This document shows, one piece after another, positions 17,914-27,100 of a DNA stretch of 64,000 nt. The notes below the pieces were generated by a model. It was not told the DNA's origin. It searched no databases and saw only the letters and a program-made list of their open reading frames with translations. Each line of letters opens with the position of its first letter. Positions within the stretch are counted from its first letter, which is position 1. The position numbers were made by a program, and so were the translations under genes. Origin of the DNA: Thermophagus sp052400625 (GTDB taxonomy: Bacteria > Bacteroidota > Bacteroidia > Bacteroidales > Marinilabiliaceae); assembly GCA_052400625.1 (NCBI GenBank), contig JBQTGH010000002.1; one strand, given 5' to 3'.

Positions 17914-18441
17914 TCAAACAGTTACCGAACTTTGATCGGACGCATCCGGTCTCAATAAATGATCCAAATCTTCTTCCATTAAATCAAAAAAATATGGCGC
18001 TGCTCTTTTTATGGGTTTATATAAATTCGATCGTTGTTGTTCCGAGGGGGGTATTATACTGGATTCTATTCCAAAAGCATCTAACCCCAGTAGGATGATG
18101 CTCAAAATAAACCCAGCCTTCAATACGCCAAAAACTAATCCAAGCAGTCGATTAAACAATCCTAGTGCAATGGCATTTATTAGGGTATGCATCAATCCGG
18201 CTATCAAATGAACCATCACTACCACAACTCCAAATGTAACCAGAAAGGCAATAATCCCCATATATTGGGAATGAAAAAAGCCGGACAGAAATCGTCCCGT
18301 AACGTCAGAAAACTGGACCGCAAAAATGATCCCCAAGATCAGCGCAGCGAGGCCTGCCAATTCTTTAATAAAGCCGTTTTTCAAACCTTTCAAAGCAGAC
18401 AGTATTAGTATGATACCTGCAATAATATCAAAATAACTCAT
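17914..18441 (-). CDS. CvpA family membrane protein
   Basis: A 175-residue protein with four predicted spans, starting MSYFDIIAGIILILSALKGL and containing KNGFIKELAGLAALILGIIF, both typical of CvpA/colicin V production family proteins. A hydrophilic C-terminal tail follows. CvpA affects envelope integrity and bacteriocin or polysaccharide phenotypes, but its molecular role is unsettled. It precedes tyrS by 61 bases on the same strand. Confidence 0.85.
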   Translation of the reverse strand: MSYFDIIAGIILILSALKGLKNGFIKELAGLAALILGIIFAVQFSDVTGRFLSGFFHSQYMGIIAFLVTFGVVVVMVHLIAGLMHTLINAIALGLFNRLLGLVFGVLKAGFILSIILLGLDAFGIESSIIPPSEQQRSNLYKPIKRAAPYFFDLMEEDLDHLLRPDASDQSSVTV

Positions 18442-19032
18442 ACCTATAGATTTTTAGTCCCGCCTATCGGAAAATTAATGCCATTATTCCTCTTTAGGGA
18501 ATGAATAATATCGAAAAACACGCAGGACAAATATGTGCCCCATCTAAATTTAACCAACATTTGTATACCAAAATCAGGCACATCCATGTACCCCTATCTT
18601 ACTCATAAAGTGAGAAAAAACAGAAAAAAGATTGCATGAGAAATCTTCACCTGCAATAGCCGAAACAACCTCCTACATCCTTATTTCAGTCAATCTATTG
18701 AGCAAAATATTTGACCTACTCGAGACAAAATTATTTATATTTACAAGCAAAACAACAATTAAAATATCATATTTTTGAGTTTCCAGAAAATCAGATAATA
18801 AACAATACCTTTAATCTGTTCTGCATTCATTTATTCTTTATTGTCCGGAATTAATTATACAGTTAACATTATGAGCCAATTAATATGTGTGTATCATCAT
18901 TTGCTGTGCGCAAAAGTAGACAGTCAGACTAAATTAGGAGTGTGAGAATAAGCTGAAAACTAACCTCATCCCTTTTCGTCAGATTTTCAACGAAATTACT
19001 AATGCAAAACTCATCATCAAAGCAATAATTAT
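18442..19032. other. Intergenic region upstream of cvpA and the GH3 gene
   Basis: About 590 AT-rich bases between divergent genes. A plus-strand TATTTTTG at 18770-18777 fits a -7 element, without a clear TTTG at the right spacing, about 250 bases before the GH3 ATG. No RNA fold, repeat or ORF was recognised. Confidence 0.35.
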
Positions 19033-20544
19033 ATGCCACTAATATCCAGCATAATCGGTCTATTCAATACGCGTCGTCTTTCACAAATCGATCTTTTCAG
19101 AAAAGCTCCAATGGAAGTTCAGGAATCGGTATTCTTTTCTCTCATTGAAGAAGCACAAAACACCGAGTGGGGGAAAAAATATGATTTTTCCTCCATTCGC
19201 AAAATCTCACAATTTCAGGAACGAGTACCGGTTCAAGACTATGAGGGCTTTGAACCTTTTGTTCATAGACTCCGAAATGGAGAAAAGAATGTGCTATGGC
19301 CTGGTGTTACTCGATGGTTTGCCAAATCCTCCGGCACGACTTCTTCCAAAAGTAAGTTCATCCCCGTCACTAAGGAGGCGTTGGAATCTTGTCACTTCCG
19401 AGGAGGACGCGACGTCTTGGCCATTTACCACGACAACTATCCCGATAATGGGGTCTTCTCCGGAAAAACACTGACACTAGGTGGAAGTCATCAAATCAAC
19501 AACTTCAGCAACGACTCCTTCTATGGCGACCTTTCTGCAATATTAATCGAAAACCTTCCCTTCTGGACGCAGTTTTTCAAAACACCTGGACAGGATGTTG
19601 CCCTTATGGAAGAATGGGAAGAGAAGCTGAAAAAGATTACTCAGGTAACCATAGAAGAAAATGTAACCTCTCTGGCCGGAGTCCCTTCATGGTTTCTGGT
19701 ACTTATCAAGCATATTCTAAAAACGACTAATAAAAACAACTTGTTGGAAGTATGGCCTAACCTTGAACTCTTTATTCATGGGGGTATCAATTTTACGCCT
19801 TACCGTAAACAATATCAGGAGATCATCCCTTCCGATCAAATGCATTACATGGAAACCTACAATGCTTCTGAAGGGTTTTTTGGCATTCAAGATGACCCGT
19901 CCTCTTCATCCATGCTTTTAATGCTTGATTACGGAGTCTTTTTTGAATTTATGCCGATGAGTCAATTAGGGAAAGATCATCCTAAAACACTTCTATTGGA
20001 TGAAGTAGAGCTCGATAAAGATTATGCTATGGTGATCTCTACCAATGGCGGCTTATGGCGATACCTCATCGGGGATACCATCCGATTCACAAATCGGTAT
20101 CCCTTTAAATTCATTATTTCGGGACGCACAAAACATTTTATTAACGCCTTTGGAGAAGAAGTCATCGTCGACAACGCCATTAAAGCAATCAATGCGGCTT
20201 GCAACGCCACAGGCGCCGTCATCAAGGATTATACTGCCGGACCTTTATATATGAGTGCAGGAAACAAAGGCGCCCACCAGTGGATCATTGAGTTTGAAAA
20301 GAATCCCGATTCATTAGAAAAATTCAAAGAAGTTTTGGACAAAACCCTTCAAAGCGTAAACAGCGATTACGAAGCCAAACGTTATAAAAACATTACCCTC
20401 GATCCTCCTGATCTGATCGTGGCTCGCAAAGGATTGTTTTTCGACTGGATGAAATCAAGAAATAAACTGGGTGGGCAAAATAAAGTTCCAAGACTATCCA
20501 ATAATCGAGATTACTTGGATCCTCTTCTGAAATTAAACCATTAA
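19033..20544 (+). CDS. GH3 family acyl-adenylate (amido synthetase-like) protein
   Basis: A 503-residue member of the GH3 branch of the ANL superfamily. The adenylate-forming P-loop is ARWFAKSSGTTSSKSKFIPV written as WFAKSSGTTSSKSKFIP near residue 95; ETYNASEGFFGIQDDP and the hinge region GGLWRYLIGDTIRFT are also present. Plant GH3 enzymes conjugate amino acids to jasmonate or auxin; bacterial homologues are common in Bacteroidota and their substrate is unknown. It is 12 bases before a deoxynucleoside kinase, so the two are probably co-transcribed. Confidence 0.85.
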   Translation: MPLISSIIGLFNTRRLSQIDLFRKAPMEVQESVFFSLIEEAQNTEWGKKYDFSSIRKISQFQERVPVQDYEGFEPFVHRLRNGEKNVLWPGVTRWFAKSSGTTSSKSKFIPVTKEALESCHFRGGRDVLAIYHDNYPDNGVFSGKTLTLGGSHQINNFSNDSFYGDLSAILIENLPFWTQFFKTPGQDVALMEEWEEKLKKITQVTIEENVTSLAGVPSWFLVLIKHILKTTNKNNLLEVWPNLELFIHGGINFTPYRKQYQEIIPSDQMHYMETYNASEGFFGIQDDPSSSSMLLMLDYGVFFEFMPMSQLGKDHPKTLLLDEVELDKDYAMVISTNGGLWRYLIGDTIRFTNRYPFKFIISGRTKHFINAFGEEVIVDNAIKAINAACNATGAVIKDYTAGPLYMSAGNKGAHQWIIEFEKNPDSLEKFKEVLDKTLQSVNSDYEAKRYKNITLDPPDLIVARKGLFFDWMKSRNKLGGQNKVPRLSNNRDYLDPLLKLNH

Positions 20545-20556
20545 AACCTTGTAATT

Positions 20557-21171
20557 ATGCACATTGCTATTGCTGGAAACATAGGATCGGGCAAAACAAC
20601 GCTGGCAGGATTACTGGCCCGTCATTACGGATGGGAAGTCCACTATGAAGAAGTGGACCAAAACCCATATCTGGCTGATTTCTATAATGATATGAAACGA
20701 TGGGCATTCAATTTACAAATTTACTTTCTCAAAAGCCGATTTTCTCACATCGTCAAAATCAGAGAATCAAAAAGCAATGTCATCCAGGACCGAACAATCT
20801 ATGAAGATTCGGTAATTTTCGCTGCGAACCTTTTTGATATGGGTTTGATGAGTCCCCGCGATTACGATAACTACACCGGACTCTTCAATCTTATGAGCCG
20901 CTTGATTGCCCCTCCCGACTTACTCATTTACCTACGGGCTTCGGTACCTACACTGGTTCGACATATTCAAATGCGGGGTCGCCCCTACGAATCTTCTATC
21001 CGTCTTGATTATCTAAAACGTCTCAACGAACGATACGAAGATTGGATCTGTGATTACCAAGCATCCGATTTGCTCATAATAGATGTGGACAAAAACGATT
21101 TTATTAAAGATAACGGCAATCTCAGTGCTGTTATTGACAAGGTGGACAGTAAAATAAACGGACTCTTTTAG
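20557..21171 (+). CDS. Deoxynucleoside kinase
   Basis: A 204-residue kinase with the P-loop AGNIGSGKTTLAGLLA at residues 5-20, the EEVDQNPYLADFY substrate segment, the QDRTIYEDSVIF motif (DRS/T-like, contacting the nucleoside), and the lid region MRGRPYESSIRLDYLKRLN. These mark the dNK/dGK/dAK family that phosphorylates deoxynucleosides for salvage. It is cytosolic. It sits between the GH3 and AraC genes with very short gaps (12 and 9 bases), which suggests one transcript. Confidence 0.9.
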   Translation: MHIAIAGNIGSGKTTLAGLLARHYGWEVHYEEVDQNPYLADFYNDMKRWAFNLQIYFLKSRFSHIVKIRESKSNVIQDRTIYEDSVIFAANLFDMGLMSPRDYDNYTGLFNLMSRLIAPPDLLIYLRASVPTLVRHIQMRGRPYESSIRLDYLKRLNERYEDWICDYQASDLLIIDVDKNDFIKDNGNLSAVIDKVDSKINGLF

Positions 21172-21180
21172 TATATTTCT

Positions 21181-22044
21181 GTGAACGAAGCCATAAAAAA
21201 ATATCCTTTTAAAAAGAGCTTGAAAATGGAATTTGAGATTCTTGAACTACCCCAAATTCTCAGTTCCAAGAAGACTGCGATGACCATTCCTCATCGCGCC
21301 CAGTTCTATCATATTCTATGGATCGAAAAAGGGTTCGGCACCCACATGGTCGATTTTAAACCAATCAAAATGGAAGACCATACGGTTATCTTCATCCCAC
21401 AAAACTGTGTCAACCTATTTGATCCCAAGGGATCCTACCAAGGAAAAGTAATTCTTTTTACCGACCACTTCTTTTCTCAAAACGAAGAAGATCACAGATT
21501 TTTAGCTTCATCCATTTTGTTTAGCGACTTATACACTACGGCCCAAATCAATTGGAACACCCCTTCCTCCCGATTAAAAATGTACCTGCAAGCGATGGAA
21601 GATGAATGCAGTACTAATTACGACAATGGCCAACCACAAATCTTACATAATCTGCTGCATATTTTTCTCCTTCAAGCCGAACGGGAAATACGAAAACAGG
21701 GTTTCAGCGAACTGAAACCCTGTCCTGATCTTGACTATCTAATCGAATTTAAAGAGGTACTGGAACAAACTTTCCGAATTGAAAAATCTGTAAAAAAGTA
21801 TGCCTTAAAGATGGGACTCTCTGAAAAACATCTAAATAAAATCACAAAGGCATTCTTAGATAAAACCCCTAAGCAAATAATCGACGAACGAGTGATACTG
21901 GAAGCCAAGCGGCTACTCATCCACACCAATTTATCCGTCAAAGAAATTGCCTATCAAACCGGGTTTGAAGATCCTACCAACTTTGTGAAATATTTCAAAA
22001 AGCATACCTCCCACACCCCCGTTCGGTTCAGAGAACAGTTTTAA
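21181..22044 (+). CDS. AraC family transcriptional regulator
   Basis: A 287-residue regulator, start GTG at 21181, with a later ATG at residue 16 as an alternative. The N-terminal half is a cupin-like sensor domain (PHRAQFYHILWIEKGFGTHM; VIFIPQNCVNLFDPKG). The C-terminal 100 residues are a double helix-turn-helix: KYALKMGLSEKHLNKITKAF and the AraC signature VKEIAYQTGFEDPTNFVKYF followed by KKHTSHTPVRFRE. It is last in a GH3-kinase-AraC run and convergent with the alkaline phosphatase gene (7-base gap). The ligand and target are unknown. Confidence 0.9.
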   Translation: MNEAIKKYPFKKSLKMEFEILELPQILSSKKTAMTIPHRAQFYHILWIEKGFGTHMVDFKPIKMEDHTVIFIPQNCVNLFDPKGSYQGKVILFTDHFFSQNEEDHRFLASSILFSDLYTTAQINWNTPSSRLKMYLQAMEDECSTNYDNGQPQILHNLLHIFLLQAEREIRKQGFSELKPCPDLDYLIEFKEVLEQTFRIEKSVKKYALKMGLSEKHLNKITKAFLDKTPKQIIDERVILEAKRLLIHTNLSVKEIAYQTGFEDPTNFVKYFKKHTSHTPVRFREQF

Positions 22045-22051
22045 TCTTCCA

Positions 22052-23458
22052 TTACACCAGTGCATCAACACCAGCTGCCTGCAGCATATAGTTGTGAAGA
22101 TCAATATTGCGAACGAGCGGTGGCAAAGCTTCTGTCTCTACTCCGTACATTGCCAGCGCCACAAAATCTGCCGAATGATTCATCCCTGACCAAAAGATAG
22201 ATATATACTTCTCCTGTATCTCTGCAAATTGACGGAACGGCAACTTATAAGCGTTATAAAGCCCCTCATTATCCAGTGCATGATATTCTTTTAACAGAAT
22301 CTGTGCCTCTTCCCTGGTGATGGTGTAGCCATGTGCATCATTAATACGTTCAATAACATCAGCAGGCGAATCGTTCCGCGTAATTTGGTTCAGAATCCAC
22401 TCATTGGTATGTTTAAAGTTCTTCAGCAAGTCAAATTTGGCATCGACCTTGGAACTTTTTATCAGTCCTGGGTTGGAATTTCCATGATCAGTGGTGATGA
22501 TAACCAAGGTGTCGTTCCGGTTCTCCGCGAACTTAATGGCAACATCTACAGCCCCGTCAAAAGCTATCTGATCATACAATAAAGCGCCGGCATCATTGCC
22601 ATGGGCAGCCCAGTCAACTTTTCCTCCTTCCACTTGCAATACGAAGCCATTGGAATTGGCCGACATCAGAGAAATAGCTTTAGAGGTCATTTCGGCAAGT
22701 GTCGGAACCTTTTGCTGCAAATCCTTGTCCGCATTTTGATCAAGTGTATAAGGCAAACCGCTTTCGGAGAAAACGCCAAGCGTTGGTTTTCCGGGCTCAA
22801 CCAATTCCATTTCACTCCTGGTCTGAACAACATTAAATCCACGACTTTTAAAATCGTCAAATATATTTTTACCGTCTTCCCGTTTGGATCCGTCAAAATA
22901 TTCACGACCTCCTCCCATCATCACATCAAACTGAAGCTCCAAATACTTATCGGCAATTTTATCCTGCATGTTACGATGCTTCATATTTACGCAGAATCCG
23001 GCAGGGGTGGCATGCGTTATAGGAACTGTCGTAACACACCCCACGGCTTTACCAGCCTCCTTGAACTTTTGAAGAATAGGTTTATGTTCCTGACCATTAG
23101 GACCGACATTCAATGATCCGTTTTTTACTCGGATACCACCACCCCATGATGAACTGGCAGCCGCAGAATCGGTCACCAATGAATCTGCTGAGGCCGTATC
23201 CATCAAGGCATGTTTCACTTTATTCTGACGATACAAAGACATCCACCGACTTTCTCTCCCTTCCTTGCGTTGCAAGAGCAAATCTGCCATGGTAGGAGTA
23301 CCAATACTCATTCCATCACTCACAAGAAAAATTATATTCTTTGCTTTTCCTTTAAAACCTTTTTTTTCACTGGAATAAACCTGGGTACACCCTGAAGATG
23401 CAAAGGCTCCACCCAACGCCGCCAGCATCCCGGCATTTAGAAAATCTCTACGTTTCAT
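22052..23458 (-). CDS. Alkaline phosphatase, exported lipoprotein
   Basis: A 468-residue PhoA-superfamily enzyme. The N terminus MKRRDFLNAGMLAALGGAFA resembles a Tat signal and runs into a lipobox (SSGC, Cys at residue 24), so it is likely a Tat-exported lipoprotein. IIFLVSDGMSIGTPTMADLL holds the first metal aspartate; SLVTDSAAASSSWGGG holds the nucleophilic Ser; VEGGKVDWAAHGNDAGALLY and LVIITTDHGNSNPG hold further metal ligands. It hydrolyses phosphomonoesters in the periplasm or cell surface. The gene ends 7 bases from the AraC stop. Confidence 0.92.
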   Translation of the reverse strand: MKRRDFLNAGMLAALGGAFASSGCTQVYSSEKKGFKGKAKNIIFLVSDGMSIGTPTMADLLLQRKEGRESRWMSLYRQNKVKHALMDTASADSLVTDSAAASSSWGGGIRVKNGSLNVGPNGQEHKPILQKFKEAGKAVGCVTTVPITHATPAGFCVNMKHRNMQDKIADKYLELQFDVMMGGGREYFDGSKREDGKNIFDDFKSRGFNVVQTRSEMELVEPGKPTLGVFSESGLPYTLDQNADKDLQQKVPTLAEMTSKAISLMSANSNGFVLQVEGGKVDWAAHGNDAGALLYDQIAFDGAVDVAIKFAENRNDTLVIITTDHGNSNPGLIKSSKVDAKFDLLKNFKHTNEWILNQITRNDSPADVIERINDAHGYTITREEAQILLKEYHALDNEGLYNAYKLPFRQFAEIQEKYISIFWSGMNHSADFVALAMYGVETEALPPLVRNIDLHNYMLQAAGVDALV

Positions 23459-23570
23459 AAGTAAAAAGTTTTTTTCATTGACTAAATAGGACTCTTATGA
23501 TTTCACTTTTAACACTTCCTTACTCTCAAAAGGTAGGAACTTGCTGTGGTAACACAACTTACCAGACTCG

Positions 23571-24043
23571 TTATGTTTGCAGAAAATTTATTGGATCACT
23601 TACCTTCCCCGAAGCATCTATAACTTGATAGGCAGATTTGCCCGGCTGAACATATAATGGTCCTACAGCAACAATCTTTACCACTCCATTTATTTCGTAA
23701 ATATAATTAATTCAAACAAAATCAAAAGAGATAACCAGCCAGGGATATACTGACACCGGAAGACTACCCGCACCCAAACACATCTGCTTCAATACATTAA
23801 TTCCATATAATTTGATCCACTCATAAATTGGAGCACTTACACTTACTTTATCGCTTTCGGAAGAAAAATAAATCTTGACCATAGATTAATCCCATAATAT
23901 ATTTTCAATTTTCCGCAGCCATGACCAATTTCTGATGAATTCTTAAGGTATTCCTCCAATCCATTTATCCTGCCCCTTCGGCTCAAAGCCGGCTGAGCAA
24001 CGATCTGTTCAACGACTAAAAAAGCCATAACTTTGTGTTTCAT
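23571..24043 (-). pseudogene. Candidate decayed gene remnant (frameshift plus internal stop)
   Basis: The minus strand holds protein-like text split between frames. A start at 24043 gives MKHKVMAFLVVEQIVAQPAL and runs to 23843. From about 23880 a second frame continues with YFSSESDKVSVSAPIYEWIK, meets an in-frame TGA near 23713, and continues in the same frame with INYIYEINGVVKIVAVGPLY, VQPGKSAYQVIDASGKVSDP to a TAA at 23571-23573. The second part reads like a real protein C terminus. I do not recognise the family. It could also be chance ORFs. Confidence 0.35.
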
Positions 24044-24126
24044 ATTCGAAACACAAATTAATTGTTTAATTTAACCCTCTGCAAAAAGTAGGAATATTTA
24101 CCTTCTAAATAACTCTATTCTGAATT

Positions 24127-27100
24127 ATGAGAAGATCTTTCATCTTAGACACATTATTTTTTAGTTTGATTTTATTATTGGGATGCCAGACCAGCGAAAA
24201 GGCTCCTCATTCTCCGTTTCATCCGGCGATAAGCGCTTTCACCTCCGGACAAATTTCGGTACAATCTCCCATCATGATTGAATTGGCCTCACCTGTTCCC
24301 CAAGCGCTGGCCGGTGAACTAGTACCGGATAAGGTCATTTCCTTTTCGCCCTCCATAAAAGGGAGTGCCACATGGTCAGACAATCGAACCATTCTTTTTA
24401 AACCATCCGGGATGCTGCCCTCAGGGCAATCCTTCAAATGTGAAGTTAATCTCCCCCGCTTATTACCGGACGAAGACGAATCTTTTTTCTTTACCTTTCA
24501 AACCATCCCTCAAAATGTCTGGATAACAACAGAACTGCTAGGGCCTAAATCCGTCAATGACAATAAACAATACGAGGCTATTTTTAATGTCGTTCTGGCC
24601 GATGCTGCGGACAACAAAATGGTAGAACGTTTTATTAATATCGATCTTGAAGGGAAAAAACTGACCCCCAACTGGACTCATATTGATGGACGCAATCATC
24701 GTCTGGCTGTTGATGGAATAGACCGCAAAAAAAAGGAACAAACCCTGACCGTTACAGTAGAAAAAGGAGAATTATCCTCCCAACAAAAAAAACAACATTC
24801 AGTCATTATTCCTTCAATTGATACTTTCAAAATCCTTTCAGCCCGCTTCAGTGCTTCCCCACGAAAAATCATCTCAGTGACGTTCAGTGACCCGGTAGAT
24901 CCTGCGCAAAATATTTCAGGACTTTTCCGACTTTCTGACCAAGACCTGAATTGGAGCATTGATAAGAACATTGTTGAGCTATATCCCGATGAGAATATGG
25001 CCGGAGAGCAAACCCTGGTCATTTCTCCTGATATAAAAAGTCTTTCCGGTCAAAAATTGAACGGAAGAGGTGAATTTACCTTCTCTTTTTCAACCGACAA
25101 ACCCGCTGTTGAAATTATTGGCGATGGCACCATTATTCCGGGTTCCGATGGATGGTTTCTTCCTTTCAGGGCGGTAAGCCTCAAAGCTGTCAGAATTCGC
25201 ATCATCAAAATATACGAACACAATATTGGTCATTTCCTGCAAATCAACCGGCTCAATGGAGAAAACCAACTCAAGCGGGCAGGACGACTTGTCCATAAAC
25301 AAACCATTTTGTTGGACACCGACCCCACTCGAAACCTCCTAAACTGGAACACTTTCTCGTTGGATCTGTCGCGTTTTATTCAGCCTGATCCGGGTGCTAT
25401 CTATCGAGTAGAACTGGGATTCAAAAAATCCGATGCCATTCTGCCTTGTAATGACAACACAGAAACATCAAAAGGAGATACGGACCCTCAAGATCCCGAA
25501 GAAGGATTTTGGGATGATGCAGACAATTACTACGCCGTCTATCCCTACTATTACGGACCTAATTACAGATGGACCGAACGCAATGATCCCTGTTCCGAAT
25601 CATACTATACCCGCGAGCGATGGGTGGCACGAAATGTTCTGGCTTCTAATTTGGGACTCATGGTCAAAGCCGGGACCAACCGGCAACTACTGGTTACCGC
25701 CACCGATTTAATAACCGCCGGTCCTCTGCAAAAGGTCGATATCGACGTTTTCAATTTACAAATGGTGAAAATAGGAGGTGGTACCACCGGAAAAGATGGA
25801 CAAGTATGGGTCGAAACCGAAGGCATTCCTTTTTTACTGGTGGCCAAACAAGGGAAACAAAGAGGCTACCTCCGGCTGGATGAAGGCCAGGCTCTTCCCA
25901 ACGATCGGTTTGATGTATCGGGAGAAGCGGTAAAAAAAGGCTTAAGAGGATTTATCTTTGGTGAGCGTGGAGTATGGAGACCCGGTGATTCTATTTTTAT
26001 CTCATTCATGCCTCTGGAAAGTGAACCGGGAACATTGCCTGCTGGCCATCCTGTGACTTTCGAACTCACAGACCCACGAGGCCGGCTGGTACATCGACAA
26101 ACACAAGCACAACCCAACAACCGGCTTTATACCTTTCGCACCAAGACCGACAATGATTCACCTACAGGTTTCTGGCTGGCACGAATCCTTGTGGGTGGGA
26201 TAACCTTTGAAAAAAGCCTGCGCATCGAAACCTTTCGTCCCAACCGCCTAAAAGTGCAACTTATCACTCCCGATGGCATTCTTAATTCCGGAACCACCAG
26301 CAAATTTAAAATCAACTCAGCCTGGTTGCACGGATCTCCTGCCAAAGGACTGAAAACGGACGTACACCTTCATCTCCGTAAGGCTAAAACTCTTTTTGAA
26401 AATTACAATGACTTCCTTTTCGATGACCCCACACGAACAGTCAACGAATCGGAACTGACCATCTTTGAAGGAACCCTCGACGCCAAAGGGCAAACCGACT
26501 TTGAATACCAAATACCCCGAATCAACCGCGCCCCGGGAATGCTCAACGGCATTTTCTCTATGCGCGTATTTGAGAAAAGCGGCGCCTTCAGTGTCGGCTC
26601 TAAACCGGTAATCATTTCTCCCTATGAAATCTATACCGGAATTCGTCCTCCCAAAGGAGATGAGAGGGGGATGCTGTTAACCGATCAGGACCATAAGATC
26701 GAGGTAGTAACCCTGGATGAGATGGGACAATCCGTTGGTCAACAACAACTCCAATACACCATCTATAAAATTAACTGGCGTTGGTGGTGGGAAAAAACTG
26801 ACGAAGACCTTGGACGTTACATCTCATCCAACAGCCGTAATATTATTGCCAGAGGAACCGTAACAACCAACAGCAACGGAACCGGTCACTTTAACTTTCG
26901 TATCAACCAGCCCGATTGGGGCAGATATCTGATACGTCTGATAAACCCTGCTTCGGGACACTCTACCGCTGCCACCATTCAGGTCGATTGGCCGGGATGG
27001 GCCAGAGAATCTCGTGGTGGCGACGGAGCATCACAACTGCTGTTTTCTGCCGACAAGTCAGCTTACCAAGTAGGGGAACAAATCACCGTTACTTTCCCAT

